64,000 bases of DNA from MFD01213-c1 sp963704405. Lineage in GTDB: Bacteria > Planctomycetota > Phycisphaerae > Tepidisphaerales > Tepidisphaeraceae. The notes below the pieces were generated by a model. That model searched no databases, was not told the origin of the DNA, and saw only the letters and a program-made list of their open reading frames with translations. The position numbers were made by a program, and so were the translations under genes. The stretch's first letter is position 1. Every line of letters begins with the position of its first letter. Of this stretch, positions 1 through 11,022 are shown one piece after another. The stretch is from the NCBI GenBank assembly GCA_963704405.1, contig OY969903.1:4712001-4776000 (forward strand), written 5' to 3'.

Positions 1-27
1 AATCGCCTGGTGGACCGTCGGCCTCCC

Positions 28-858
28 ATGATAATCACCGAACAACCCTGCATCCGCTGCGCCTACGATCTGCGCTCCACGCCGCTGGATGCGCCATGTC
101 CCGAATGCGGATTGGCCGCCCATCGATCGCTGCCGCACGTTCATCCCGATGAGTGTTCGCCGCGATGGGTTTTTACAATCGCAATGGGTTCGCTGCTGCT
201 GTTGATTTCTTATCTGATGATCATGTTGGTGGCAGCGCTCATCCCGAGCGGAGCGGAAGAAAACAACGTCGTGCTGATTGCGATTCTGTCAGGCGCCCTT
301 CTGGCGGGCATCCTGCATTGGGCGGCCAACATCCAGTTATCCCGCGAAGATCGATCCCCCCCTTTCCGCTGGATTCCCTTCCTGCATCGCTGGTCGCTCC
401 GCATCGTCCCGTTGCCTTGCATCATTGGAATCGTGTTGACGATCATCATCGTCACTAATTTCATTCCGTTCCCTGCAATATCCAACTTTCTTCTGGCCGG
501 ATTTTCGCTGACTTTGCTGCTCTGCCCCACGCTGAGTTTTTTCCGCCTGCGCACATTGGCGCTGCGCCTTTCGCGGCCGCGGCTGGCGGAACACATCACG
601 ATCGTTGCCACCGGCTTTTCCATTTCGCTGATCTGGACAATCATCGGATTCGCCTTCGGCGAATTCCGCCACGCGGACGCCTGGTTTTATCTTTGCAATG
701 TCATCCCCCTGTCGTTGGTTGGACTATTTTATTTCTGGAGCGTGCTGCTGCTGTTTTTTATCACGCCCCGGTTTTTCCGGTCGGCCCGCACCGCAAAGGT
801 GAAATGGATGGCGGCGGACGCCTCACGGACACCGGAAGGAATGCCGGCAGTGCGATAA
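28..858 (+). CDS. Zinc-ribbon polytopic membrane protein of unknown function
   Basis: The protein starts with two CxxC pairs (about residues 8/11 and 25/28) separated by CAYDLR, a small zinc ribbon seen at the N-terminus of many uncharacterised planctomycete membrane proteins. Five or six hydrophobic segments follow, so the ribbon probably sits in the cytoplasm at the membrane. ATG at 28 is chosen because it places the ribbon right at the N-terminus; an in-frame GTG at 10 is the alternative and the gene could even begin left of the window. The function is unknown. The next gene is convergent, so no operon partner is visible. Confidence 0.7.
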   Translation: MIITEQPCIRCAYDLRSTPLDAPCPECGLAAHRSLPHVHPDECSPRWVFTIAMGSLLLLISYLMIMLVAALIPSGAEENNVVLIAILSGALLAGILHWAANIQLSREDRSPPFRWIPFLHRWSLRIVPLPCIIGIVLTIIIVTNFIPFPAISNFLLAGFSLTLLLCPTLSFFRLRTLALRLSRPRLAEHITIVATGFSISLIWTIIGFAFGEFRHADAWFYLCNVIPLSLVGLFYFWSVLLLFFITPRFFRSARTAKVKWMAADASRTPEGMPAVR

Positions 859-999
859 CGCACGATCACGGTCTGCCAGGGAACCATCGGACGGATGATC
901 GAAGTGGAGCAAAAGTCTGCCATGCGAAGTGCCGGCGCCCAAGCGGGGTGATTGAAAAAAGGTCGGACATTTGTGGACACGCCGGACATTCGTCGTTCA

Positions 1000-2594
1000 T
1001 CATTCATGCCGGCGATAAAGGTCGTTGCCGTCGATGGTGGTTTCAAGGGTGTAGTGGGTATTGATGTAAGTTCTGATTTCCTGCCAGGCCGTCAGCAGAT
1101 GAGCCGCCCGCTGCGGCCGCGATTGGAAAATAGGACCGCGGGCGAGGCCGGGCAGGCCGTCGGCATCCAGCCGCAGGATGATGTAGACGGGGCGGCGATC
1201 CTTAAAATCCTGCAGCATCGCGCGGCCATATTCCAGGGGGGCCTGGTCGTAATTGGCGAAGTAGAAAAATGTGCCGTAGCGCGAGCCGGGACGGCGGCCG
1301 GTTTCGATCAGGAGGCGGCCGATTTGATCCGTATAAACCGAATCATCCGGCTTTGTGTGGGATGAGACGTATTCGCTGAGCTGATCGTGTTGAAAGCCTC
1401 GGTTGATCTGCCGCAGGTTTGTTCCTTCCCATTGAAACGAAAGAAGGGCAATGGGCAGAAGCCCGGCGGCGATGTGCATCGGTCGCGCCCGCCAGGGGAG
1501 AAGGCCATAGAGCAACGCGGCAGGACAGGCCAGGGGGAGAAAGTGATAGGGATACATCCGCCGCTGGAGGATGATGGCGAGCAGATCGACCAGGAACCAC
1601 AGGGCAGTGAAGAGGAGGAGGGGCGTGCGATTCTGGTGTGTTGGATCGATGCCGGCGGCTTGATGCTGGGAATCAGGGGGATGGCTGAGTTTTGCAAGTA
1701 TGCCGCGCACGAGCATGGGAAACCCGAGGAGCGCGGCGACCAGCGCCAGTTTGCTGATCCATGTGAAGCCCATGGGCGTGTCATCCGCGTATCGTTCTAT
1801 TTGCCGGAGCACGGCGGGCAGCAATGGCCATGCGCCGCTTTGAATGGCATACAGAATGGTGATGGCGACGGGGACAGCGACGCCGGCGATGAATGAAGCG
1901 ATGGTCGCACCGCCGCGTCTGAGTTGGCCGATGGTGCGACGACCAAACCAAAGAGTTATGACGAATGCGAGGCCTACTCCAAGGCCTCCGGGTTTGACCA
2001 TTCCAGCAAGCCCGGTCGCCAATCCGGCTGTGAAGGCGTTGATGATTGTGCTGCGGGATGCGGGTCGAGCGTATATCACTTCCACGGCCGCCCATGCTGC
2101 CGCAGCCTCGAAGAAAGCTTGAATTGTTTCGAGCTGAAAGCCGGTGTAGACCGTCCAGGCGAAGTTGAGAAAGACGGCGGCAAAGAGGAAAGTGGCGACA
2201 GCGGAATTTCGGGCAACACCGCCGGCGGTAGAGAGGCGGCGCCTGATGAGGGTTCCAAGCATGACGGCCGCGAGGAGCGCCAACGCAAGCTGGCTCAGGA
2301 CATATCCTGCCCAGCAGGCGCAAATGCACGCCAGAAAGCGGAGGCGATAAGGCCAACGCCGGGAAGTTTTGTTTCGTAAAAGTCGCGGTACATCACACCG
2401 CCTTCGGCGACGGTTTTCCCGAGATAGGCATAGAGGCCAGCATCGTTGAGGAAAGGCCACGCGATCATGCCGGCGCGGCTGGCGATGGAGAGGGATAGCA
2501 AAATGCCGGTGAGGATGAGCCATGCCGTGCGGTCATAGCCGCGAGGGTTTTTGCTGACAGTTGTTGGCCGGGCAACTTCATCCGGTGCGCACAA
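1000..2594 (-). CDS. ArnT/PMT-like membrane glycosyltransferase, one frame break
   Basis: This is a polytopic membrane protein of the ArnT/dolichyl-phosphate-mannose mannosyltransferase type, which transfers a sugar from a lipid-linked donor on the outer face of the membrane. The N-terminal part (2594 to about 2316) has the first-loop acidic motif LNDAGLYAYLGK and then YRDFYETKLPG. The rest, in another frame, has many membrane helices, GFQLET, MVKPGGLG and RRMYPYHFLPL, and a soluble C-terminal domain. The frame changes near 2316 (between FWRAF and CWAGYVL), consistent with one missing base. The N-terminal start is uncertain: TTG at 2594 is used and no ATG is nearby. It is a paralogue of the next gene (2774-4384), which shares all these blocks in the same order. 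Confidence 0.7.
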
Positions 2595-2773
2595 AGACTC
2601 AACCGCGACGCGGGCCTCGGCTTGGCTCAGGCGGCCGAAGTCCGACCCGTGCTCGATGCGTGGCAGTGAAATGGTTTGGTTAACCTGAATACTTTACTCC
2701 TGCGGTATCAACACGGGCCGGACTTCAGTGACCTCGGTTGGGCCAAGGGCCATGTCGCGATTGAAAAGCTCTG

Positions 2774-4384
2774 TCATTCGGCGCGGACGGTTGCTTCGCG
2801 GGTGTCGGGTTTTCGGCGGTAAGCCACTTCTGTTCCGACGACCGCTTCCCGGGTGTAGTGGGACAGCGTGTAGTCGTAGATACGATGCCAGCCGGCGGAA
2901 TAATTCTGGCGGCGAACGGGGCGGCGCATCAGTTCGGCCATGAAGTTGAGTTGATAGCTGATGCGTTTGTCGAGCGGTTCGGGAAGGAAGATATAGACCG
3001 GCTTGATGCGCTCGAAATCAGCGATCATGCCGTCGGCGTAATCGAGGCCGGCGTTGTCGTAATTGGCGAATAAAAAAGCGAACGGATAGCGGGAGCCGGG
3101 CGCAGGTTCGTTTCCAGGATCAGCCGCGGCCAACAGTCGGTCCAGACGGCGTCACTGGGATTCGCGTGGGCGTTGAGATAGGTTGTCGCCGCCAGTCGAT
3201 CGTTGCCGGGATAACTGCCGTTAAACGACATTCCGGCAACACCGGCAGCAGTGTAAATGCTGAAGATGGCCATCGGCAGCACCGCCGCCGCGAGAGCGCC
3301 GGACGGGCGGTCCTGGGGATAATGCCGAACAGCAAGGCGGCCGGGGGGATGATGGGCAGGAAGTGATACGCATACATCCGCCGCTGCATGACGATGCCGA
3401 TCGCTTCGGCGATGAGCCACGCGATAGCGAAGGCGCGCACATAGGCTCGCGCTGAGGTTGCTGTGCCATCGCGCTGGCGGCGGCAGATCCACCCTCGGAC
3501 AAGCATGGGAAAGCCGATGAGACAGGCGGCAACGAGCGGTTTGATGAGGTCTTCCGTCGCCCAGGCGGTTTCTGAAGCATAGGTGGATATCTGCCGCCAG
3601 AGGCTTGGCATATCGTGTAAAAGGTCTGCGCCCACGAGATAGATCAGCGCGACCGCCAGCGGGATCGCCACGCCGACGCCCGTTGCGGCGAGGTGGGCAC
3701 AGATGCGAGCAAAGCGGCGCCGCCGCCAATTCACCACGATCAGTCCGACAGCCAGCGGAACCAGGACCGCCAGGCCAGTCGGTTTGAACATCGCGCCGCA
3801 GCCGGCGCACAGCCCGGCGACAAACGCATCGGCCGGCTGGTCCGATTCCATGGCGATCAGCGCGGAGCGGGCAGCGAGGATGGCGAAGAAGACCTGAACG
3901 GTTTCCAGTTGAAAGCCGCCGAAGACGGCCTTGGTCATGTTGAGATAAACGACGGCGAAGAGCGTTGTCGGCCAGAATGCATGCGCCCGGCATGGCGAGC
4001 CGCCATTTTGCCCAGCAGCCAGGCGCCGGTGAACGACATGGCGGTTTGAAGCGCGATATACGCCGGCCAGGATGAACCAAAAGCGCGCCAGAGAATGCTG
4101 GTCATCAGGCCGACGGTGGGGAATTTGTTGTCGATGAGATCATGGCAAAGGCGGCCGCCTTCGCTGACCATTTTGCCCATGTAAATGAAAATGGCGGCAT
4201 CGTTATCAAGCGGTCGAAAGAGATAACACCATCGGCCGGCAATCGCCGACAGCAGGCAAAACGCGATCAGCACCGCCCATCGGAACCGGTCGGCGCACGG
4301 CGAGAGCGATGGATGTAATTCAACCGACGTCACTGCGTCTTGTATCGGCAAGACATGACACAGGCCGATCAGCTTTGACAGCAT
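2774..4384 (-). CDS. ArnT/PMT-like membrane glycosyltransferase, three frame breaks
   Basis: This is a paralogue of the gene at 1000-2594. The first part (ATG at 4384) has one membrane helix and the loop motif LDNDAAIFIYMGKMVSEGG. The second (from about 3985) carries GFQLETVQ, MFKPTGLA and RRMYAYHFLPI. The third (about 3300 to 3095) has AAGVAGMSFNGSYPGNDR and a soluble region ending in RLILETNLRP. The fourth runs to 2774 and has FANYDNAGLDYADG. Each change of frame is in the direction of one missing base. Aligned piecewise against the neighbour the protein appears complete, so either the gene is decayed or the assembly has three deletions. Lipid-linked sugar transfer at the outer face of the membrane is inferred from the family. 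Confidence 0.6.
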
Positions 4385-4600
4385 TGCCCGACTGGACCGA
4401 TAACCGCAACCGCGGCGGCATTGTTATCGCAGGCACCATCCGCAATGGCTTTCGCCGGATGCGTCCGCTACGCTTCGGTAATCAGGTTATTCGAGTTCCG
4501 CTTAATCCCGCGTGGCGGAAAAAGTCTTTCTTTTCCTTGCCCTCCGTGTCTCTATGGTGAATAAACGTCCTGGCCATCTCGCGTGCCCGGATTGAATACA

Positions 4601-6495
4601 ATGAATCAGGCGCACGTGGCAACCGCAGATGCCCCATCCGGGCTTCCTTCCCTCTCCACAACACCTCGGCGACACTGGATTTGGTTGGGTTTTCTGATAT
4701 TGCTCATTACATTCCTAAACGCGGCCAAGCCGCTGCATATTGATGATGCGGCATTTTATTTCAACGCCGCCCAGGTGGCGCATCATCCGCTTGACCCTTA
4801 CGGGTTCACGGTCTTCTGGGCGCAGTGGCCTGAGCCGGGCAATGGCTCGCTCACGCCACCCGTCCTGCCTTATTGGTGGGCAATCGCCATCCGCCTTTTT
4901 GGGAATTCCCCTGTGATGTGGAAGTTGTGGCTGATGCCGCTCATTGGCCTCTTCATTATTTCGCTGCATCGGCTGTTCAGGCGCTTTGCTCCGGGGATGG
5001 AAATGCCGCTGGTCTTCCTGACCGCGCTCTCGCCGGCATTTTTGCCGGCGACAAACCTGATGCTGGATATCCCGGCAATGGGCCTTGGACTAACCGCGCT
5101 GTGCATCGCGATGCGTGCGATCGACAACCGTTCATATTCGCTGGCACTCCTGTCCGGCGTCACCGCCGCCGTCGCCATGCAGACCAAGTACACGGCGGCG
5201 ATGTTTCCAGCGGTCATTTTTGTTTATGGAGCTTTGCAACGTCGCTGGTGGTTGAGCATCCTGCCGGGGCTGGTTGCGGGGACTTTGTTCGTATTGTGGG
5301 AAGTGTTGATGGCCCGCCTCTACGGCAGTTCCCATTTCATGTTTCATTTTCGCCTGAATGATTCGATGAAAGGCGTGCAACCCAAAGACATTCTTTGGAC
5401 GGCGATCCCGCTGCTGATCGGTGGGCTGTCGCCGATGGTGGCTCTGCTTGGATTGGCAGCGCTCAACTTCCCGCGTGCCGGATTATTCATTGGAGCAGCC
5501 GCGATCACCGCCGCTTATGCCGTTGTCTGGCAGGCGCCGGTTGCGGTCTTTTCTTTCCTGGTTGTCGGTGTCGCCATCCTGGCTGTGATCGCGATGGTCG
5601 TGTATGCCCTTCCACTCCGCGAGCACCGCGATGACTTATTTGTCGTCCTTTGGCTCGCAATGGAATTCGTCGGCTTCGAAGCCATTTCACCTTTCGCCGC
5701 ATCCCGCCGGGTGATGGGGCTCACACTGGCGATGATTCTGGTGGTCGGGCGATTAGCATCTCGGCAGCAACTGCCGCAGCGGCGACCGCAGGCCGTGTGG
5801 TGGATTATCGGCGGCAGCGTCGCGATGGGCTTTGGTTATTGGCGCTGGATATGACCGAAGCCCTCGCCCAAAAGCACGCCGTGCAGCAGGCGGTCAGCGT
5901 CGTGAATGCGATCAGGCAGCCCAGCCAAACCGTTTGGTTCACCGGCCACTGGGGTTTCCAATTTTATGCCGAGCGGGCAGGATATGAGCCGGTGGTTCCC
6001 GACCATTCGCTGCTTCATCGCGGCGATCTGCTGGTTTATCCTCGAGGCGTTCTCAACTCGCAGCGCATCATCGTTCCCCCAACCATGATCGAAGAAATCC
6101 AGGACATCCGCATCGACGACCCCATACCGCTGGCGACGGTGCCATTCTATTATGGCAACGGCGTATCACTGGATCACCGGAATTGGCCTCGGATGCGCGT
6201 CAGTGTCTATCGCGTGACTGCTGACTTCGTCCCGCAAACCAACTATCCTGCCGATTATGTGGCGGAATGGGCGGTGAATCGTCATCGCCCGCTGCCGCTC
6301 GCGTCCATCAGTGCGGTGGTGCGGGCAATGAGAGTGCTTGATCCCCAGACCGCCGCCGCCGTCAGCAAGGCTATAATGGATAGCGGCCCGGCGGCAGTGA
6401 ACGAAGCGTTGTCCGACCCGGACCCGGCATCCCGCGAGATCGCCCATCGATGGCTGCGATCGTCCATCAACGCCGACAGCCGAGGACATTCATGA
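4601..6495 (+). CDS. Polytopic glycosyltransferase-like membrane protein, one frame break
   Basis: A third membrane protein of the ArnT-like group, divergent from the two before it. After a hydrophobic first helix comes HIDDAAFYFNAAQ, the position of the catalytic acidic residue in this superfamily, then about ten further helices. At about 5845 the frame changes from FGYWRWI-stop to LALDMTEALAQKH, consistent with one missing base; the second part is a soluble domain with VWFTGHWGFQFYAER and a helical tail. ATG at 4601 is preferred over GTG at 4583. The substrate cannot be told. The 200 bp upstream contains what looks like a degraded intergenic repeat (about 4530-4565). Confidence 0.65.
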
Positions 6496-6595
6496 TGATG
6501 CATTTCGCGGACATCCTCTCCCGGCTTTAGCGGCGCGGCCACATCTATCTCGCGCAGTTTTGATTTCCCCATGCATTCCGATGCCCAGGTTTTTT

Positions 6596-7711
6596 ATGTC
6601 CGAATCCACCATTGTCCATCCTCTTCTTCGCAAGCTCGACGAAGTCGCCGCGCGATTTGAGGCGTTGCAGGAGTCGCTGAATAATCCGGCGACGCTTTCC
6701 AATTCGCAGAAGCTGATCGCGGCAAGCAAGGAAGCCGGCCAGCTTGAGCCGCTGGTGGCGCGCTATCGCGAATATCAAAAGGCCCGGCAGAACGCCGAGC
6801 AGCTTCTGGAGATGTCGGAAAATCGGGCTGACCGCGACATGGCGGATTTGGCCGCCGCCGAGCTTCCCGAGGCCACGGCCAAAGCGGATGAGCTTATGGA
6901 AGCCCTGAAGGACGAACTGCTGGCGGCGGAAGATAATGCCGTCGATTCCTTCTTCCTGGAAATCCGGGCTGGCACCGGCGGAGAAGAAGCCGCCTTATTT
7001 TGCCGGGATTTGTATGAGATGTATCGGCGATATTGCGAAGCGCACGGATATCGCTTCGATGTCAGCGACTTCTCCACCAGCGAACGCGGCGGATTCAAAG
7101 AGTGCATCGTCAATGTGAGAGGCACCGGGGCTTATCGACATTTGCGATTTGAAGGCGGCGGCCATCGCGTGCAGCGCGTTCCGGAAACCGAAGCGCAAGG
7201 CCGCATCCACACCAGCGCCGCCACGGTCGCCGTTCTGCCAGAACTGGCCGATGTGAAAATTGAGATCAACCCAAAGGATGTTGAAGAACAAGGCTGCCGC
7301 GGCGGCGGTCCGGGAGGGCAGAATGTGAATAAAGTTGAAACGGGCTGGCAGCTCATGCACAAGCCGTCCGGGTTGCGATTCAAAATGACGGAACACAAGA
7401 GCCAGGCGCAAAACAAGGAACGCGCCTGGGCCCTGCTCCGCGCCACGCTATACGAAGCCGAACAAGCCAAGCAGCACGCGCAAGTCACCAGCGCCAGAAA
7501 ACTCATGATGGGCAGCGGCGACCGTAGCCAGCGCATCCGAACCTATAACTTTCCCCAAAACCGCTGCACAGATCATCGCCTCGGTGGCAATGCAGCGGGT
7601 GAAGCCGGGGAGAAAAATTTTAACCTGGATCAGATCCTCCAGGGGCATATGGAACCGCTGATTGGAGCGCTTTTAGAACTGGACAAACAACAGCGGCTGG
7701 AAAATCTATAA
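6596..7711 (+). CDS. prfA: Peptide chain release factor 1
   Basis: RF1 recognises UAA and UAG stop codons in the ribosomal A site and triggers hydrolysis of peptidyl-tRNA. The catalytic GGQ tripeptide is at residues 240-242 in the context RGGGPGGQNVNK. RF1 rather than RF2 is indicated by RIHTSAATVAVLPE and by SGDRSQRIRTYNFPQNR near the C-terminus. Length, 371 residues, is close to the family norm of about 360. ATG at 6596 gives the standard N-terminal helical domain; an upstream in-frame ATG at 6560 would add twelve residues without homology. The gene lies 100 bp after a glycosyltransferase gene; prmC, its usual partner, is not next to it. Confidence 0.95.
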   Translation: MSESTIVHPLLRKLDEVAARFEALQESLNNPATLSNSQKLIAASKEAGQLEPLVARYREYQKARQNAEQLLEMSENRADRDMADLAAAELPEATAKADELMEALKDELLAAEDNAVDSFFLEIRAGTGGEEAALFCRDLYEMYRRYCEAHGYRFDVSDFSTSERGGFKECIVNVRGTGAYRHLRFEGGGHRVQRVPETEAQGRIHTSAATVAVLPELADVKIEINPKDVEEQGCRGGGPGGQNVNKVETGWQLMHKPSGLRFKMTEHKSQAQNKERAWALLRATLYEAEQAKQHAQVTSARKLMMGSGDRSQRIRTYNFPQNRCTDHRLGGNAAGEAGEKNFNLDQILQGHMEPLIGALLELDKQQRLENL

Positions 7712-7901
7712 AGCCGGCTTTTGTGCACGCCTCTCGCGAGGATTTTGGTCGTTATCGCTCATAATCGACCAACGGACGGCAAAAATGCTGCGTCGACCCT
7801 TCAGATGCACACAAAACAATCTGCGTATAAGCGGGCGGATGCGTTGCCGATCCCGTTTTGATCTCTAGAATTGCCCAGACATTCACGGACGAGGAGAGCC
7901 C

Positions 7902-8309
7902 ATGGCCAAAGCAAAGAAAACCGAAACCACTACCGCCGCAGCGAAATCTGAAACTGCTCCGAAGAAAAAAACCGCCAAATCAAAACCGGCAGCCGCATCG
8001 CAAGCGCCGATGATTAACACCAGCCTCGCGGCCGAATCCGCCGCCAAGATGGTCGGTGCAGGTTTTGCGTCTGCCGCCGGCGCCCCATCGGCCACCGGCG
8101 AACAAAAAGAATCCGCTTCCTTCAAGCACTTAAAGGACAGCATCAACAAGCCCTCTTCCAACGTGATGTCCAATCTGCTGGACAAGACGGGCGGGCTCAA
8201 TCAGAAAAAATCCAACCTCCCCTTCACCGGCGGCAAACAGGTCGGCCGCAATCAGACATTCGGCGCTGATGTAAACCGCTCCGGCGTGCCCCGTCGCACG
8301 GGTGGATAA
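7902..8309 (+). CDS. Small lysine/alanine-rich basic protein, unknown
   Basis: A 135-residue basic protein. The first 35 residues are a low-complexity Lys/Ala/Thr stretch resembling histone-H1-like or nucleoid-binding tails; the rest is Ser/Gly/Asn-rich and ends RSGVPRRTGG. There is no signal peptide or membrane segment. A good ribosome-binding site (GAGGAGAG) lies a few bases before ATG 7902, which supports expression. No family is recognised; nucleic-acid binding is a guess from composition only. Confidence 0.6.
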   Translation: MAKAKKTETTTAAAKSETAPKKKTAKSKPAAASQAPMINTSLAAESAAKMVGAGFASAAGAPSATGEQKESASFKHLKDSINKPSSNVMSNLLDKTGGLNQKKSNLPFTGGKQVGRNQTFGADVNRSGVPRRTGG

Positions 8310-8333
8310 ACTCACATCCAGGCCTTTTAGGTT

Positions 8334-8603
8334 TTAAACCACCTGAATAATCTCCACTGCATCGATCATCCGCGGATCGAAATCGATGCGCTGCTCAAAT
8401 GTCCCGCCGAGCCCTTCGCGGTTTAGTGCGATGATCCATCCCTGCTCCACAATCATGTCTTCAATCACGCGCCCATCCTTGAGCGTCGCCTTCAGCACGG
8501 CGGTGTATTTTCGCTTCGGCACCCCCTGAGCAATCAGCATCTTCCGCCACTGTTCGGGCAGCACTTTCGCCAATCGATTCCGCGGCGGGATTTTGGAATG
8601 CAT
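8334..8603 (-). CDS. Small conserved-looking hypothetical protein
   Basis: An 89-residue protein with a basic N-terminus (KIPPRNRLAKVLPEQWRKML) and then an alternating pattern typical of a small beta fold (YTAVLKATLKDGRVIEDMIVEQGWIIAL, ending AVEIIQVV). It is convergent with the Lys-rich gene at 7902-8309 and ends 24 bp from it. The composition looks like a real protein rather than a shadow. The function is unknown. Confidence 0.5.
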   Translation of the reverse strand: MHSKIPPRNRLAKVLPEQWRKMLIAQGVPKRKYTAVLKATLKDGRVIEDMIVEQGWIIALNREGLGGTFEQRIDFDPRMIDAVEIIQVV

Positions 8604-8662
8604 GGAATGATTCTAACCGAAGACCATTCGTTGGACGCAGGCATAGAGGCCGCGAGTCATTG

Positions 8663-9136
8663 CTACGGCCGATCCTCCACCCAAAGCAGCCCAACCAAAT
8701 CCGCCGAGACAATCGCAACGCCTGCATCAAGTTCCGCGATATCCATCCCGGAGGCCCAGCGGTGCGGGGATTGATTCAGATCCGATGATGGCCGCACGTT
8801 CGTCAGATGAAACGAGTCGGGCGGGAATTGTTCCAGCAGCTTCGCCGTCAGTTGTTTCGCTTGCTCTTCCGGCACGCGGGGTGTGAGCGTTTCCAGATCC
8901 CAATGCAGCACCTGGGTTAAAATCTCCGCCGCCCGGTCCCGATCGCAGGGGTACCAGTGCGGCCCCAGGAGCGGCAGATTCACCAGCGCAATCATTCCAT
9001 CCGCCATCTGCCGGGCCTCGGCCAGATTCTCTGCCGGCATGCCATCGGAAAACTCGATGACCACTCGCCCCCGGTTGCGCGCCGAAAGAATCTCCCGCCG
9101 CAGGTAATGCAGGTCCAGGCATCGTGAAGCGTCCAT
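8663..9136 (-). CDS. Hypothetical protein
   Basis: A 157-residue soluble protein without signal peptide, Cys or recognisable motif. The middle is acidic and helical (EFSDGMPAENLAEARQMADGMIAL), and the C-terminus is hydrophobic (GVAIVSADLVGLLWVEDRP). It is divergent from the Uma2 gene that begins 80 bp away and shares the AT-rich spacer with it. I do not recognise a family. Confidence 0.5.
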   Translation of the reverse strand: MDASRCLDLHYLRREILSARNRGRVVIEFSDGMPAENLAEARQMADGMIALVNLPLLGPHWYPCDRDRAAEILTQVLHWDLETLTPRVPEEQAKQLTAKLLEQFPPDSFHLTNVRPSSDLNQSPHRWASGMDIAELDAGVAIVSADLVGLLWVEDRP

Positions 9137-9215
9137 TTTTCCCTCGGCTTTTTTTCATATGAAAGGACGGAACGCGGCGTATATTATACTTGGATTCTAT
9201 GCCTGAAATCAGCGT

Positions 9216-9833
9216 ATGAGCACCGCAACCGCCAAATCCATCCCATCGCCGTTCACGGGCGAGCCCACCTGGGATATTGCGCGCCTGTTCCCTTTGCAGG
9301 GGCACTGGACTGTGGATGAATACCTTTCGCTGAACGGAAATTATCTCACCGAATATTCCGATGGCCATCTTGAGGTTCTGACGATGCCGACCGAGCTGCA
9401 CCAGTTGATCGTCGCCTACCTCTATAGCGTGCTTGCCGCATTCGTTCAGAAGACGCAGGCCGGCAAAGCGCGATTCGCGCCGCTTCGGGTTCAACTGTAT
9501 CCCGGAAAATTCCGCGAGCCCGACATCGTCTTCATGCTCGCCCGCAACGCCGCCAAGCGGCACAACCAATTCTGGGACGGGGCCGACCTGGTGATGGAAG
9601 TCGTCAGCGACGACGATCGCAGGCGCGATTTGGAAACCAAGCGACTGGAGTACGCCCTGGCCGGGATCGCGGAATACTGGATTGTTGATCCGCAGAGAAC
9701 GGAGATCACGGTGCTGCAACTCGTCGGCGATCATTATGCAGTTCATGGCATCTTCGCAGCCGGTCAGGTTGCGACGTCGGCGCTCCTGGCGGGTATTGAA
9801 GTTCCGGTTACAGAGGCGTTGTCGGCAAAATAA
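9216..9833 (+). CDS. Uma2 family (DUF820) PD-(D/E)XK-like nuclease domain protein
   Basis: A 205-residue protein of the Uma2/DUF820 family, abundant in cyanobacteria and planctomycetes and related to restriction-type PD-(D/E)XK nucleases. Family landmarks are WTVDEYLSL, EYSDGHLEVLTMP, FREPDIVFM (the PD of the active site), LVMEVVSDDDRRRD and KRLEYALAGIAEYWIVDPQ. The length is typical. The physiological role of the family is not established. It stands alone between two divergent or convergent genes with no obvious partner. Confidence 0.85.
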   Translation: MSTATAKSIPSPFTGEPTWDIARLFPLQGHWTVDEYLSLNGNYLTEYSDGHLEVLTMPTELHQLIVAYLYSVLAAFVQKTQAGKARFAPLRVQLYPGKFREPDIVFMLARNAAKRHNQFWDGADLVMEVVSDDDRRRDLETKRLEYALAGIAEYWIVDPQRTEITVLQLVGDHYAVHGIFAAGQVATSALLAGIEVPVTEALSAK

Positions 9834-9851
9834 TTTTGCAGGCATCGCCTC

Positions 9852-10915
9852 TCAAGCCCCTACCTCGCACCCCTGCAAATCGTCATTTACCTCATCAGCC
9901 GCGGCGGCAGCCGGCCACACACCGGGGCCGTCTTGCGAATACCATTTGGCCAGCACTTCGTTCCAATCGCGCAGGCTGTGGACGGAAATAAAATCGTGCT
10001 TGACCTCGGCGGACATGGGATGAAAGCGGCTGTATTTGATGCCCATTTTGCGCATGCGCCGGCCGGCGAGTTGTTCGCCGTGGATTTGCATGGCGATGGA
10101 AAAATGTTCGGTCAGGGCTTCCCGCTGTTCCTGAATGGTTGGCGGATCGATGGTGGAAGGAGCGGCATCGCCATTCAGCAGCATCGCGGCGTGACGGAAA
10201 ATCCAGGGGTTGCCGATAGCGCCCCGGGCAATCCAGACGATGTCGACGCCGGTTTCGGTCAGCATCCGGACGGCGTCCTCGGCGGTGAAGACGTCGCCGC
10301 TGCCAAGGATGGTGCGATCCGGATATCGCCGCTTCAATTCCTTCAGGAAAGGCCAGCTCGCGCGCCCTGGTATTTCTGCTGCACCGTGCGGCCATGAACG
10401 CGGACGCCGGCGTAACCGGTGGCCCACGCCGTCTCGACAATTTCATAAAACCGATCGACCGCCTCGGGCGAATCATCAAACCCGCGGCGGAGGCTGACTG
10501 TCGTGGGGACATTCGCCGGCAGCGCATTGCGCACGGCTTTTAAGATTTCAGACGCACGCGGCAGGTCCTGAAGCATATGACCGCCGCGTGCTTTGTTTTT
10601 GATTTTCTTGACGGGGCAGGCGAAGTTCAAGTCGATCACGTCATAGCCGCGCTCCGCAAGAATGCGGGCGGCCGGTGCCATCGTTTCGCCGTCGCTGCCG
10701 ATGATCTGGCCGGCGACGGGGTGATCCTCGTCGCTGATATCGATGCTTTTTTTCAGCCCTTGTCCGCCGCTAAGCATGATGACGTCGAGAAGGGCTTCAG
10801 TGACAGCATACGGGCAACCGCGCCGGCGAGCGACGATGCGCATGGCGCGATCGCTGTAACCGGCGAGGCCGGCCTGGCAGAACGGAACGGCAAGATGGAC
10901 AGGACCGATGTTCAC
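9852..10915 (-). CDS. tRNA-dihydrouridine synthase (Dus family), one frame break
   Basis: FMN enzyme reducing uridine to dihydrouridine in tRNA. The N-terminal part has AVPFCQAGLAGYSDRAMR, the Dus entry motif, then DLNFACPVKKIKNKARGG with the catalytic Cys, and VHGRTVQQKYQG. After a frame change near 10360 the protein continues RASWPFLKELKRRYPDRTILGSGDVFTAEDAVRML and IARGAIGNPWIF, the phosphate-binding part of the TIM barrel. One missing base would restore a protein of about 354 residues. GTG at 10915 is taken as start because the homology begins there. It is divergent from the RNA pseudouridine synthase gene. I cannot tell DusA, B and C subtypes apart with confidence. Confidence 0.85.
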
Positions 10916-11022
10916 TAATGAATTATACGCGATCCTGATTGAGTCTGAGCAATGGTGGTGCTGGGGAGAGGTTCGCCCTGGTCCCGGTTCGACAATTCCT
11001 TTCCACCCCGTAAAATCAGCCT

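Noticed and set aside
9216..9833. Restriction-modification or other defence locus around the Uma2 gene
   Set aside because: No methyltransferase, helicase or other defence gene is adjacent; Uma2 genes are common and scattered.
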